DNA from: Anderseniella sp. Alg231-50
GTDB taxonomy: Bacteria > Pseudomonadota > Alphaproteobacteria > Rhizobiales > Aestuariivirgaceae
Assembly: GCF_900149695.1 (NCBI RefSeq)
Contig: NZ_LT703007.1
Span: forward strand, 186,001-250,000
Direction: 5' to 3'
Length of the DNA: 64,000 nucleotides
Shown: positions 1-8,922 of the stretch, piece by piece
How positions within the stretch are numbered: position 1 is the stretch's first letter
Layout of the letters: every line of letters begins with the position of its first letter
The notes under the pieces: model-generated
The model's database searches: none
Seen by the model: the letters and a program-made list of their open reading frames with translations, nothing else
What the model was told of the DNA's origin: nothing
Made by a program: the position numbers and the translations under genes

Positions 1-1013
1 TCGACCGCGCTTCGACCCAGGTCATCATCGGAACCTTGCTGGGCGCGGCAGCCGCAATCGGTGCATCACAGGCTGGTGCGGCATCCAGCGGCGGGGCGAC
101 CGGGGCACTGGTCTTTGGCGGTGCGGAGTTTGCCAGGCGCAATTTGCTGACCTATGTCCGGGCCCAGGAAGCAGCGGCGGACGAAGGCGCATTGCGCTAT
201 CTGGAGGCATCGGGGCAATCCGGCCGGGGTATGCTGGAATTGTTTCAGAAGCTCTACAACCAGTCCATTGCCTCCCTGCAGTACGTCGATCCGTATGCCG
301 TGTCCCATCCGTTGCCCCTGCAGCGTATCCGGGTTCTGGAGAATCGCGTCCGGGCATCGAAGCATTACAACAAGAAGGACAAGGATTACCTGGTGTTCCG
401 CCACAAGATGGCACAGGCAAAACTTGCCGGTTTCACCCGTTCGGCGCAATCCGTGTACTCATCCTATCCAGCTGCGGACAAATCCATCCCTGCCCAGTAC
501 GCCCGCGCTATCGCTGCCTACAGGGTGGGCGACCTGCAGACCGCCATCCCTGCGATTGACAAGCTGATTGCAAGAATACCGAAGAACCCGTATTTTTGGG
601 AACTCAAGGGTCAGGCCCTGCTTGAAAAAGGTTTCCCGGCTGATGCCGTCGCACCATTGCGCCAGGCTCTGAAACTGTATCCGAAAAGCGGCCTGATCAG
701 CATTCTGCTGGCGCAGGCACTGCTTGCCGCCAATACCAAAGAAGCGGCGCGGACGGCATTGTCAGTGTTGTCCAAAGCGCAGAGATTTGAGGGTGAGTCG
801 GGCTCGCTGCATTTGCACAAGGCGCGGGCACACGGCATTTTGGGCGACTATGCTCGCGCAGAATTGTCCACTGCGGAAAGTGCCATGCTGCGCGGCGACA
901 AAAAGCTGGCAAAACGGAAGGCCGAAGGCGCCAAGCGGCGGTCAAAATCCGGTTCTACTGTGTGGATCAGGGCAACCGACATACTCAACGCCCTGAAAAA
1001 AAAGAAAAGTTGA
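1..1013 (+). CDS. M48-family metallopeptidase with TPR-like C-terminus (5' partial)
   Basis: This is the C-terminal 336 residues of a protease whose start and HExxH helix lie outside the window; the frame is open from base 3, so the TTG near base 36 is not a real start. The visible part opens with a run of small residues that may touch the membrane. Then comes RAQEAAADEGALRYL, which fits the third zinc-ligand region (E with a following D) of M48 enzymes. The second half is helical repeats with TPR character (pairs such as YRVGDLQTAIPAIDKLI and GFPADAVAPLRQALKLYP). This architecture resembles BepA/YfgC periplasmic proteases that police outer-membrane protein assembly. A DsbA-like protein follows, which fits an envelope quality-control role. 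Family assignment is good; the substrate is unknown. Confidence 0.8.
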   Translation, partial: DRASTQVIIGTLLGAAAAIGASQAGAASSGGATGALVFGGAEFARRNLLTYVRAQEAAADEGALRYLEASGQSGRGMLELFQKLYNQSIASLQYVDPYAVSHPLPLQRIRVLENRVRASKHYNKKDKDYLVFRHKMAQAKLAGFTRSAQSVYSSYPAADKSIPAQYARAIAAYRVGDLQTAIPAIDKLIARIPKNPYFWELKGQALLEKGFPADAVAPLRQALKLYPKSGLISILLAQALLAANTKEAARTALSVLSKAQRFEGESGSLHLHKARAHGILGDYARAELSTAESAMLRGDKKLAKRKAEGAKRRSKSGSTVWIRATDILNALKKKKS

Positions 1014-1094
1014 AGATGAAATTCCCCAAGGAACCGGTATAACCGGTCCAACAAACAGATCCGTCCGGTTTGGACAACACAGGAGTTTAGTTTC

Positions 1095-1874
1095 ATGCGC
1101 ACCAAATTCACAGCCCATCTTGTGGCCCTTGCACTTGCAGCCGGCAGTGTCGTGCTGCCTCAGCACGTGTCCGCGCAGGAAACTTTCTCAAAGGCGCAAA
1201 CCAATGAAATGCACAATATAATTCGTGAGTACCTGCTGGAGAACCCGGCCATTCTCAACGAGATGATCGCCAAGCTGCAGGTTGCTGAGCGTGATCAGCA
1301 GGACAAGCAGGCCCGCGAAGCCATCGCCAGCAACGCGAAACAGCTTTTCCGCGACGAGAATGACTTTGTTGTCGGAAATCCCGATGGCAATGTCACCATG
1401 GTCGAGTTCTTCGACTACAATTGCGGCTTCTGCAAGCGGTCTGTCGCAGACGTGCTTCGTTTCACCGAGGAAGACAAGAACCTGCGCATCGTCATGAAGG
1501 AATTTCCGATTCTGTCGGAAGGTTCGATCATCGCATCACGCGCGGCAATCGCAGCCAAGAAACAGGGCAAATACTGGGAGTTGCACCTCGCCTTGATGGC
1601 AGCCAGCGGCGGTATCGACAATGAGGCAATGGTCATGTCGATTGCCGCTGAGGCCGGCCTTGATGTGGAGAAGCTGAAAGCCGACATGACATCGGACGCG
1701 GACGCGATTGAGAAGAGTATCAATGACAACCGTGCACTTGCCCAGTCCCTCGGAATCAACGGAACCCCTGCGTTCGTTATCGACGACAATCTGGTCCCTG
1801 GCGCCATGCCTTACGAGCAACTTGCAACCAGTGTCAAAATTGTTCGCGACAAAGGCGGGTGCCAGTTCTGCTGA
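1095..1874 (+). CDS. DsbA-family thiol:disulfide oxidoreductase, secreted
   Basis: A 259-residue exported thioredoxin-fold protein. A signal peptide ends near residue 27 (QHVSA). A helical stretch at about 30-85 precedes the thioredoxin core, as in ScsC/BdbD-type members. The active site is C110-G-F-C113, and the cis-proline loop is GTPAF at about 223-227. Two more cysteines lie at the extreme C-terminus (CQFC), an unusual CxxC ending that could add a second redox centre. The start is an ATG with AGGAG ten bases upstream. It probably introduces or isomerises disulfides in periplasmic proteins; whether it acts as an oxidase or an isomerase cannot be told from sequence alone. It sits between the M48 protease and aroQ. 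Confidence 0.88.
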   Translation: MRTKFTAHLVALALAAGSVVLPQHVSAQETFSKAQTNEMHNIIREYLLENPAILNEMIAKLQVAERDQQDKQAREAIASNAKQLFRDENDFVVGNPDGNVTMVEFFDYNCGFCKRSVADVLRFTEEDKNLRIVMKEFPILSEGSIIASRAAIAAKKQGKYWELHLALMAASGGIDNEAMVMSIAAEAGLDVEKLKADMTSDADAIEKSINDNRALAQSLGINGTPAFVIDDNLVPGAMPYEQLATSVKIVRDKGGCQFC

Positions 1875-1888
1875 CGCCGCAACAGCAA

Positions 1889-1913
1889 ATCACAGGCTTC
1901 CGCTTCCTGTGAT
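1889..1913 (+). terminator. Possible terminator hairpin after dsbA-like gene
   Basis: An 8-bp perfect stem (ATCACAGG / CCTGTGAT) with a 9-base loop begins 15 bases after the dsbA-like stop codon. No T-run follows, so this is a candidate only. Confidence 0.35.
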
Positions 1914-2074
1914 CCATACATCCGTGGTGACCAGATAATCTCATCCACAGCCTGACCGGTGCCTACGCTTGGCCGGGCGCTGTTTTTGTGGCAATACCGG
2001 TGTACAAGAAAAGCACGGGACGGCATTTGCATGCTGTGAGCCTGCTGACCTGCCCCAATTGGAGATGATCTCTG

Positions 2075-2530
2075 TTGTCCGACACGATTCTGATACTTAA
2101 CGGTCCGAACCTGAACCTGCTCGGCACGCGCGAACCTGAGATATACGGCGCAACCACGTTGGCCAACATTGAAGCCCGTTGCCATGCCCATGCGGAAAAA
2201 CTCGGCGCCAAAGTCGATTTTCGCCAATCCAACACCGAGGGCGAACTGGTGGACTGGATACAGCAGGCGCGGGATACGGCTATCGCGATTGTCATCAATG
2301 CCGCCGCCTACACACATACGTCGGTCGCGTTGCACGACGCGCTGAAAGCCACCGGGCTGCCAGTCGTGGAACTGCACCTTTCAAATGTGTACAAGCGCGA
2401 GAGCTTCCGGCATAAGAGCTTCATCTCCAGCGTTGCTGACGGGGTCATGTGCGGGTTTGGAGCGCATGGCTATGTATTGGCAATCGACGCTGCAAAACAA
2501 ATCGCCGCCGACAGGGCTGGCAAAACCTGA
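2075..2530 (+). CDS. aroQ: Type II 3-dehydroquinate dehydratase
   Basis: This 151-residue enzyme converts 3-dehydroquinate to 3-dehydroshikimate in the cytoplasmic shikimate pathway. It has the standard type II features: the N-terminal [18 protein letters not shown] block with catalytic Tyr24, the [11 protein letters not shown] block, and [15 protein letters not shown] carrying the catalytic His and substrate-binding Arg. Length is typical of the dodecameric family. The start is TTG at 2075, with GGAG ten bases upstream; no in-frame ATG would preserve the conserved N-terminus. accB begins 23 bases after the stop, so aroQ, accB and accC probably form one transcript. Confidence 0.95.
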   Translation: MSDTILILNGPNLNLLGTREPEIYGATTLANIEARCHAHAEKLGAKVDFRQSNTEGELVDWIQQARDTAIAIVINAAAYTHTSVALHDALKATGLPVVELHLSNVYKRESFRHKSFISSVADGVMCGFGAHGYVLAIDAAKQIAADRAGKT

Positions 2531-2553
2531 ACAACAGGACACCGGAATCAGAC

Positions 2554-3027
2554 ATGGCCAAGGACAACAAGACATTCGACAACGAGCAAATCCGCCAGCT
2601 TGCCGAAATTCTGACCGACACGGGTTTGAGTGAAATCGAGGTTGAACAGGATGGCCTGAAAATCCGGGTGGCGCGCGAGATCTCCGCCACCTACGCAGCG
2701 CCTGCACCGACGATCCAGGCACCTGCGCCGAGCATTGTCAGCGCACCCAGTGCACCTGCCGCAGAGGCTTCCGCCGCGCCTGCGGCAAAATCTGCCGGAA
2801 CCGTAAATTCACCGATGGTCGGCACCGCCTACATGTCGCCTTCACCGGAGGCTGCCCCGTTTGTACAGGTCGGCAGCAAGGTCAAGGCAGGCCAGGCCAT
2901 CATGATCATCGAGGCCATGAAGACGATGAACCAGATCCCTGCCCCGCACAGCGGCACCGTGACGGCGATTCTCGTCGGCAATGGGGATCCTGTTGAATAT
3001 GACGAGCCGCTGATGGTGATCGAGTAA
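2554..3027 (+). CDS. accB: Biotin carboxyl carrier protein of acetyl-CoA carboxylase
   Basis: A 157-residue carrier subunit of acetyl-CoA carboxylase, which shuttles carboxybiotin between AccC and the carboxyltransferase in the first step of fatty acid synthesis. The N-terminal domain (about 1-50) is followed by an Ala/Pro-rich linker (about 50-80) and the biotinyl domain. The biotinylated lysine is Lys123 in EAMKTMNQI, where Thr follows the lysine in place of the common Met. The reading frame extends upstream to 2449, but that part overlaps aroQ and encodes no family residues, so the ATG at 2554 is chosen. accC follows after 55 bases. Confidence 0.95.
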   Translation: MAKDNKTFDNEQIRQLAEILTDTGLSEIEVEQDGLKIRVAREISATYAAPAPTIQAPAPSIVSAPSAPAAEASAAPAAKSAGTVNSPMVGTAYMSPSPEAAPFVQVGSKVKAGQAIMIIEAMKTMNQIPAPHSGTVTAILVGNGDPVEYDEPLMVIE

Positions 3028-3082
3028 ATCCGCTGCACCCTGCACCCCAAAAACGGACCGCCCCTGTAAGGCCCAGATCCTG

Positions 3083-4420
3083 ATGTTTGAAAAAGTCCTG
3101 ATAGCCAACCGTGGTGAAATCGCACTTCGTGTCTTGCGCGCCTGCCGCGAGCTGGGCGTGCAGACGGTCGCTGTTCACTCGACCGCAGACGCAACGGCCA
3201 TGCATGTGCGCCTGGCAGATGAGAGCGTGTGCATCGGTCCGCCATCTGCAACAGACAGTTATCTCAATATCCCGGCCATCGTTGCCGCGTGCGAAATAAC
3301 AGGTGCCGATGCGGTGCATCCTGGCTACGGATTCCTGTCGGAGAATGCCAGGTTTGCCAAAATTCTCGAAGAGCATGACATCGCCTTCATCGGCCCATCG
3401 GCCGAACACATCTCGGTCATGGGGGACAAGATCGAGGCCAAGCTCACGGCCAAGAAGCTGGGCATCCCGGTGGTTCCAGGCTCGGACGGCGGGGTTTCAG
3501 GGTTTGATGAAGCCCGGCGTGTGGCGAAGGAAATCGGCTATCCGGTGCTGATCAAGGCCGCCGCCGGCGGCGGCGGGCGCGGCATGAAGGTCGCGTTGTC
3601 CGAGGACGAAATCGACACCGCGCTGTCCACCGCTCAGACCGAAGCGAAGGTCAACTTTGGTGACGATGCCGTATACATAGAACGGTATCTGGGCACGCCG
3701 CGCCATATCGAGGTGCAGGTGTTTGGCGACGGAAAAGGCAATGCCGTCTATCTGGGCGAGCGCGACTGTTCGTTACAGCGCCGGCACCAGAAGGTCTGGG
3801 AAGAAGCCCTGTCGCCGGCCCTGAATGCAGCCCAGCGCAAGGAAATCGGGGAGACCTGTTCCAAGGCGATGGCGGAAATGAAGTACTCCGGTGCCGGCAC
3901 TGTAGAGTTCCTCTACGAAGACGGCGAGTTTTTCTTTATTGAGATGAACACCAGGCTGCAGGTTGAGCACCCCGTAACAGAGGCAATTACCGGGCTTGAC
4001 CTGGTACAGGAGCAGTTGCGGGTTGCGTCAGGCGCCACGCTCGGCTTCAGGCAGGAAGACATACATTTTTCCGGCCACGCCATTGAGTGCCGCATCAACG
4101 CGGAAAACGCGGAAACCTTTGCGCCTTCTCCCGGCAGGGTAATCGGCGTTCATCAGCCGGGAGGCCTGGGTGTCCGGGTCGACTCAGGTATCTATGCCGG
4201 CTATTCAATCCCGCCCTACTATGACAGCCTGATCGGCAAGCTGATCGTACATGGCCGTGACCGCAATGAATGCCTGATGCGGTTGAGACGCGCGCTGGGG
4301 GAATATGTCATCGAGGGAATCGAAACCACGATTCCGCTGTTTCAGCGCCTGCTTGGCGAAACCGATATCATCGATGGTGAATACGATATTCACTGGCTGG
4401 AGAAGTTTCTGGCCAGGTAA
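3083..4420 (+). CDS. accC: Biotin carboxylase subunit of acetyl-CoA carboxylase
   Basis: This 445-residue ATP-grasp enzyme carboxylates AccB biotin using ATP and bicarbonate. It starts with the canonical FEKVLIANRGEIALRVLRA biotin-carboxylase N-domain. The glycine-rich ATP loop AAAGGGGRGMKVA lies near residues 158-170, the metal/ATP site FIEMNTRLQVEHPVTE near 287-302, and a C-terminal biotin carboxylase domain (HAIECRINAENAETFAPSPG onwards) completes it. Length is that of the free-standing bacterial subunit. It is the last gene of the aroQ-accB-accC run; the carboxyltransferase genes accAD are not in the window. Confidence 0.97.
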   Translation: MFEKVLIANRGEIALRVLRACRELGVQTVAVHSTADATAMHVRLADESVCIGPPSATDSYLNIPAIVAACEITGADAVHPGYGFLSENARFAKILEEHDIAFIGPSAEHISVMGDKIEAKLTAKKLGIPVVPGSDGGVSGFDEARRVAKEIGYPVLIKAAAGGGGRGMKVALSEDEIDTALSTAQTEAKVNFGDDAVYIERYLGTPRHIEVQVFGDGKGNAVYLGERDCSLQRRHQKVWEEALSPALNAAQRKEIGETCSKAMAEMKYSGAGTVEFLYEDGEFFFIEMNTRLQVEHPVTEAITGLDLVQEQLRVASGATLGFRQEDIHFSGHAIECRINAENAETFAPSPGRVIGVHQPGGLGVRVDSGIYAGYSIPPYYDSLIGKLIVHGRDRNECLMRLRRALGEYVIEGIETTIPLFQRLLGETDIIDGEYDIHWLEKFLAR

Positions 4421-4531
4421 TGATCTGGCCGCGAATTTGTTCAGCCCGTCGGCATGGAAACTTGCGAAATTTATCCTATATAAGTCGTTCGGTCCGGGCA
4501 TTTGTGTCCGGGCGATCCACGGGAACAGTCT

Positions 4532-5842
4532 ATGCCACCGATTTATCTTGATCCGGCACCAAGGTCCTATCCGGACTTTGTCCACCTGCTTGGCCGCGGC
4601 AATCGCGGCGAGGCGGCAGCTGGAACAACGTCTTCAATAACCGATCTTGAGGACTGGCTTCTGGGAGAAGCCATAAACGAAACCGACATGCTGTCGCTGA
4701 CAGAGTCACTGGCCTGGCGCATGGTCGCTGCCGGCCTGCCAATCGTGCGCGCCACGATCCATGTGGGGACACTGCATCCGCAACTGACCGGCTTCGGCTG
4801 GAGCTGGAACAAATTTGACGGTCTGTGCGACGAGATCGTTGTGAAGGCCATGTCAGCCCAGTCGGAAGCATACATGCGCAGCCCATTGCGCCCGGCAGTT
4901 GAAGATGGCCAATCACTGTTTCTGGACGTTAGCGACCCGGAAACCCAGGCCCGGTATCCGATCATCGAAGAACTCGCCGAACAGGGCATCAAGCATTACG
5001 CCGTCCTGCCAATGCCCAAGCGCATCGGGGCACAACGCTTCGACGTGGTTACAATCGCGACCGCTGAACAGGACGGTTTTACAAAGCAGCAGCAGCGTCA
5101 GCTTGACCGGGTACTCAAGTACCTTGCGCTGCATGTTCACCGTCACACATCGCGGCGTGTCGCCGAGAACGTCCTCAATGTCTATTTGGGTCACAGCGCC
5201 GGCAAGCAGGTGCTCGAGGGTTCGATCAGCCGGGGCGACGGCAACGCCATCGAGGCAGTAATCTGGTTTGCCGACATGCGCGGGTTCACCGAACTGACCG
5301 AAAAATATTCAGGCCCGCAGGTCAACCGGATTCTGAACGGATTCTTTGAGCAGGTGGTGAGCGCGGTTACGGGCAATGGCGGCGATGTGCTGAAATTCCT
5401 GGGTGACGGGGTGTTGGCGGTGTTTCCGTTCCAGTGTGCCGCATCGGCTGCAGATGCGGCAAAAGCGGCCATGGGCGCCGCCGACGAAGCGCTCAGAAAC
5501 CTTGATGCCTATAACGCCAATCCTTGCGAAGATGTCCGCAATCTGAATGGCTGGACCCCGATCCGATGCGGCATCGCCATGCATATCGGGGAAGTGTTCT
5601 TCGGCAATGTCGGCGGTCATGACCGGCTGGACTTTACAGTCATAGGCAGTGCGGTGAACGAGGCCGCCCGCCTGGAAGCTCTGACCAAGCGCGTCATGCG
5701 CCCGGTGGTGATGTCACAGCAGGTCGGCGACCTGCTTGAAATCCCGCTGGACGACATCGGTCACCATGAATTGAAAGGAATTGTTCAACCCGTCCGTGTT
5801 TTCGCCCCAAAGCACTGGAAGTCTACTGCTATACAAATCTGA
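4532..5842 (+). CDS. Class III adenylate/guanylate cyclase
   Basis: A 436-residue soluble nucleotide cyclase. Residues up to about 215 form a sensor-like domain I cannot name, possibly GAF-like. The C-terminal catalytic domain has WFADMRGFTELTEKY (metal-binding Asp), FLGDGVLAVFP (second metal Asp) and HIGEVFFGNVGGHDRLDFTVIG, ending in NEAARLEAL. Both metal Asp residues are kept, so it should be active; the base specificity (ATP or GTP) is not settled. The ATG at 4532 with GGGA upstream is preferred over a TTG at 4502. The N-terminal signal and the downstream target are unknown. It is not part of the usual accC-aat neighbourhood, so it may be an insertion into that cluster. Confidence 0.88.
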   Translation: MPPIYLDPAPRSYPDFVHLLGRGNRGEAAAGTTSSITDLEDWLLGEAINETDMLSLTESLAWRMVAAGLPIVRATIHVGTLHPQLTGFGWSWNKFDGLCDEIVVKAMSAQSEAYMRSPLRPAVEDGQSLFLDVSDPETQARYPIIEELAEQGIKHYAVLPMPKRIGAQRFDVVTIATAEQDGFTKQQQRQLDRVLKYLALHVHRHTSRRVAENVLNVYLGHSAGKQVLEGSISRGDGNAIEAVIWFADMRGFTELTEKYSGPQVNRILNGFFEQVVSAVTGNGGDVLKFLGDGVLAVFPFQCAASAADAAKAAMGAADEALRNLDAYNANPCEDVRNLNGWTPIRCGIAMHIGEVFFGNVGGHDRLDFTVIGSAVNEAARLEALTKRVMRPVVMSQQVGDLLEIPLDDIGHHELKGIVQPVRVFAPKHWKSTAIQI

Positions 5843-5854
5843 GAATCAGATTTT
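5835..5854 (+). terminator. Weak AT-rich hairpin overlapping cyclase stop
   Basis: AAATCTGA and TCAGATTT form an 8-bp stem with a 3-base loop, overlapping the cyclase stop codon and ending in TTTT. It is AT-rich and weak; it could be an attenuating terminator before the pentapeptide gene. Confidence 0.35.
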
Positions 5855-5886
5855 AAGGCGACAAAGATGTTCGGGAGGCATTCTCT

Positions 5887-6645
5887 ATGAAAATGGCTGC
5901 GCTGATAGCCACGGCAGTGATGCTGCTTGGTCTTGGCCCTGCAACGGCACTGGCCGGGTGCAAGGATCATGCGGGATCAGGCGTTGACTGGTCCGGCTGT
6001 TCAAAAAAGCTGCTGATGCTGGGGTCTGCTTCACTGGATGGCGCAAAGCTTGACGGCAGCAACCTGACCAGCACAGACCTTGGTGGTGCAAACCTCAACG
6101 GCGCAAACCTGGATAATGCCGACTTGAGTTATACCTCTTTGAAAGGAGCCTCTCTCAAGGGCGCATCGCTGGTGAAAACAGCAGGCAATCGCACAGTGCT
6201 CGCAGAAGCGGATCTGAGCGATGCCAAGATGCAGGCGATTGAGTTGTTCCGCGCTGATTTGAGCGGCGCCAACCTGACCAAGGCCAACTTGTCACGTTCC
6301 AGCCTGCCACGCGCCATGTTTGAAGGCGCAAACCTCAGTGGTGCGTCACTCGAAAAATCCGACGTCATCCGCAGCAATTTCAACGATGCCGACCTGACCG
6401 GTCTCGACTTCACCTACGCCATAGTCGCAAGGGCCTCATTCAGAAATGCCAAGCTGGCGGGATCCGACTGGACCAACGCCTACCTGTACCGCAGCAACCT
6501 GGTGGGTGCCGACCTGTCAGGCGTAAAGGGACTGACCTCGGCCCAGGTGGCGATTGCATGCGGAGACGGCACGACCAAACTCCCGGCAGGCGTTGATGCG
6601 CCAGATCCATGGCCGTGCAACAAGCAGGATGAAAGCGCTCTGTAG
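5887..6645 (+). CDS. Exported pentapeptide-repeat protein
   Basis: A 252-residue protein with a cleavable signal peptide (cut near residue 20, ATALA). Most of the rest is pentapeptide repeats of the A(D/N)LxX kind, for example GANLNGANLDNADLSYTSL and ADLSGANLTKANLSRSSL, predicted to form a right-handed quadrilateral beta-helix. Two cysteine pairs flank the helix (near residues 21 and 36 and at the C-terminal IACGDG / WPCNK). A strong GGGAGG ribosome site lies upstream. The periplasmic location argues against a gyrase-protecting Qnr-like role. Function is unknown. It is 44 bases after the cyclase and may be co-transcribed with it. Confidence 0.85.
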   Translation: MKMAALIATAVMLLGLGPATALAGCKDHAGSGVDWSGCSKKLLMLGSASLDGAKLDGSNLTSTDLGGANLNGANLDNADLSYTSLKGASLKGASLVKTAGNRTVLAEADLSDAKMQAIELFRADLSGANLTKANLSRSSLPRAMFEGANLSGASLEKSDVIRSNFNDADLTGLDFTYAIVARASFRNAKLAGSDWTNAYLYRSNLVGADLSGVKGLTSAQVAIACGDGTTKLPAGVDAPDPWPCNKQDESAL

Positions 6646-6662
6646 GGCCCTTACCCTGATTG

Positions 6663-7280
6663 TCAGCGAGCGACTTCGCGGGAGATCCCCTGCAGCACCA
6701 GTTCACCCTTGTGCCAGGAATAGGTCTTGGTGGTGATGTTGTTATGCTCGTCAACCAGGTAAGCCCGCACGACCTGTGACGCTGTACTTACTTCCGGATT
6801 CGGCAATTTGCTGAGTGCGCGGTGATACACAAATCTGTCGAGCACCTCATCCCACAACCAGAATTGCCAAGGCTCGTTTGCGCCGGTAAGAGCAAAATCC
6901 CTCAACCCGAAGTCCGGCATGCCGTCAAAATTCATGTCGCGAACAATGATCGATACATTTTCAGGGTCAATGAAAGGCCGGGCTGAAACCGCAATGCGCT
7001 GGACCGTTTCATTGCTTTCACTCCGGAACAAAACCTCTGTCACCCGGTTCGGCGCCTGCCCGACCAGTTCAACCGAGCCCTGGCTGCCTGCAAATTCGAC
7101 CTGACAACGGGCCAACACGCCATTGCTGCCGCTGGCAACAAGCGGCAGGTCGCAGGGCTGGAAGCTGGCCGTAAACGAAGCATTGCCGGGTGCAGGCACG
7201 GCCGTTGACGCGAGCCATAACATACAGCATGCAAGCGCACCCTGCCCGGCTGCTGTCCAACTCATCTTTGAAGCAGTCAT
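6663..7280 (-). CDS. Exported protein of unknown function with calcium-loop-like motif
   Basis: A 205-residue protein, read leftwards, with a hydrophobic signal segment at about 9-30. The start is ATG at 7280; the upstream reading frame carries no signal and is ignored. A DMNFDGMPDFGL segment near residue 125 follows the DxNxDGxxD calcium-binding pattern seen in FG-GAP, dockerin and XAC2610-type beta-propeller-like proteins. Three cysteines in the mature part may form a disulfide. The C-terminal half (YHRALSKLPNPEVS, YSWHKGELVLQ) resembles secreted proteins associated with lysozyme inhibition or XAC2610-like folds, but I cannot name a family with certainty. It converges on the pentapeptide gene with only 17 bases between the stops. 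Confidence 0.6.
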   Translation of the reverse strand: MTASKMSWTAAGQGALACCMLWLASTAVPAPGNASFTASFQPCDLPLVASGSNGVLARCQVEFAGSQGSVELVGQAPNRVTEVLFRSESNETVQRIAVSARPFIDPENVSIIVRDMNFDGMPDFGLRDFALTGANEPWQFWLWDEVLDRFVYHRALSKLPNPEVSTASQVVRAYLVDEHNNITTKTYSWHKGELVLQGISREVAR

Positions 7281-7342
7281 GATGCACCTTGTGTTTGCGA
7301 TCCGGACAGGCTCGCATCCGCATTCGGCATGACAACCCGATG

Positions 7343-7480
7343 TTAGCCGTTGACGTATCCGACAATGAGGAAACCAACCACCAGCAAGGTGATCGAAGTC
7401 ATCAGAATTTTCAGAATCCGGCCATTCTTCACGATCCGCCCGGCGCGAGCTTCCTCGCCTGTAATCTTGTCGTCCTGCAT
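7343..7480 (-). CDS. Small membrane protein (45 aa)
   Basis: A short reading frame of 45 residues beginning MQDDKITGEEARAGR, with a polar, charged N-terminal half and a single transmembrane helix at about 24-42 (ILKILMTSITLLVVGFLIVG), ending YVNG. The ATG at 7480 has a purine-rich GGGGAAA site 7-12 bases upstream. The charged head plus one helix and the clean codon structure support a real gene. It lies between aat (rightward, starting at 7608) and the secreted protein at 6663. Function is unknown; a small subunit or regulator of a membrane complex is possible. Confidence 0.6.
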   Translation of the reverse strand: MQDDKITGEEARAGRIVKNGRILKILMTSITLLVVGFLIVGYVNG

Positions 7481-7607
7481 TTCTCATTTCCCCGGTTTTC
7501 TGTCCAACAACCGGCAGGCCTAGCATGCCAGCCGATATTGCGCACCCTGCTTCACCAAGAATTGTTCTCTTGCCGGTCACACCGGCAATCCGGTAACACT
7601 ATCAGCC

Positions 7608-8297
7608 ATGTCGACGATCACACCCCAGGTTCTGCTGAAAGCTTACACTGCCGGGATTTTTCCGATGGCAGAAAGCGCTAATGACAGTGCGCTTTACTGG
7701 GTTGAACCGGAGGTGCGGGGAATTATCCCACTGGATGGTTTTCATGTATCACGCTCACTCGCCCGCCGAATCCGGTCCGGGCAGTTTTCCGTTACAGTGG
7801 ACACTGACTTCGACGGTGTAATCCGGGCGTGCTCGGGCCAGGCCGGCAGTGCCGGCGAAAATGCGGTTGTCGAGCGGCCCTCAACCTGGATCAACGCCAG
7901 AATCTCAGCATTGTACAACCAGTTGCATGCGATGGGGTGCTGTCATTCGGTTGAATGCCGCGACAGCGAAGGGACGCTGGCTGGCGGGCTTTATGGCGTA
8001 CGCATCGGCGCCGTGTTTTTCGGCGAAAGCATGTTTTCCGCACAGCGCGACGCTTCCAAGGTGGCGATGGTGCATCTCGTCGCGCGCCTAAAGGCAGGCA
8101 GCTTTCGCTTGCTGGACACCCAGTTTGTGACCGACCATCTGAAGACATTCGGTTGTGAGGAAGTCCCGCGCGACGACTATCGCAAACTGCTTGATGATGC
8201 TTTAGTGGCGCACGCGGACTTTACGGCATTTACAGACGACGACAATCCGGAGGCTGTACTGGCATCGGCAAAGTCCGGCCATCATGACGACACATAA
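7608..8297 (+). CDS. aat: Leucyl/phenylalanyl-tRNA--protein transferase
   Basis: A 229-residue N-end rule enzyme. It adds Leu or Phe from aminoacyl-tRNA to proteins with N-terminal Lys or Arg, marking them for ClpS/ClpAP. Family landmarks are the N-terminal [14 protein letters not shown] and [13 protein letters not shown] blocks, [19 protein letters not shown] with the conserved GESMFS, and [15 protein letters not shown] near the C-terminus. Length and start (ATG at 7608) are typical. In related alphaproteobacteria aat commonly follows accC and precedes the DUF2155 gene; here the cyclase, the pentapeptide protein and several small genes are interposed. Confidence 0.95.
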   Translation: MSTITPQVLLKAYTAGIFPMAESANDSALYWVEPEVRGIIPLDGFHVSRSLARRIRSGQFSVTVDTDFDGVIRACSGQAGSAGENAVVERPSTWINARISALYNQLHAMGCCHSVECRDSEGTLAGGLYGVRIGAVFFGESMFSAQRDASKVAMVHLVARLKAGSFRLLDTQFVTDHLKTFGCEEVPRDDYRKLLDDALVAHADFTAFTDDDNPEAVLASAKSGHHDDT

Positions 8298-8414
8298 GAT
8301 GATCACAATTTTGCAGACACACAACGCACTGACCCCAGATCACACAATGTGCTCCACAAAATCGAGCTTGCTGCTATACTAGTTTAGAACCAATCAGTTA
8401 CGGTGTTATCCAAC

Positions 8415-8888
8415 ATGTTGAAACTCTCCTCCCTCCGGTCCATTCGCTGCATCGCCGTCGTCGCCTGGTCATGTGCGCTGGCAACGCCGGCAATTTCTGC
8501 AGACGTGTTTGTGTCGGTCACCGGGGTACGCAATGCAAGCGGTACGGTTCTGGCATGCCTGTGGAGTTCCGGCTGGGGTTTCCCGAGTTGTGAAGAAGGC
8601 CGCAGCAATGTCAGGCAGGTCAAGATTCCTGCTGTGCAGGGGACTGTAAGCTTCCTGTTTGAAAATGTGCCGGACGGGAAATACGCCATCTCCGTAGGAC
8701 ATGACCAGAACAATGACGGAGTTCTGGAACGGCACCGGTTCCTGAAATACCCGATCGAGGGTGCGGGCGTTTCAAATTACAATACACCGCCACGCTTCAT
8801 ACCACTTCATCACGAAGCGACATTTCCCGTAAAAGGTCCTGCTGTCACTGAAATCAGCATTCCGATGCATTACCCGCCGGACGACTAG
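8415..8888 (+). CDS. DUF2141 secreted protein
   Basis: A 157-residue exported protein with a signal peptide cut near residue 27 (PAISA). The mature part fits DUF2141: an opening beta strand (VFVSVTGVRNASGTVLACLW), then FENVPDGKYAISVGHDQNNDGVLERHRFLKYPIEGAGVSN split over two conserved blocks (GKYAISVGHDQNNDG and IEGAGVSNY). The DQNNDG segment looks calcium-loop-like. The ATG at 8415 puts the signal peptide at the very N-terminus; a GTG at 8403 would add four residues. The family is widespread but functionally undefined. Confidence 0.75.
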   Translation: MLKLSSLRSIRCIAVVAWSCALATPAISADVFVSVTGVRNASGTVLACLWSSGWGFPSCEEGRSNVRQVKIPAVQGTVSFLFENVPDGKYAISVGHDQNNDGVLERHRFLKYPIEGAGVSNYNTPPRFIPLHHEATFPVKGPAVTEISIPMHYPPDD

Positions 8889-8922
8889 TCCTCCTGGCAT
8901 CAGGGCGGGAGTACCGTCATTC

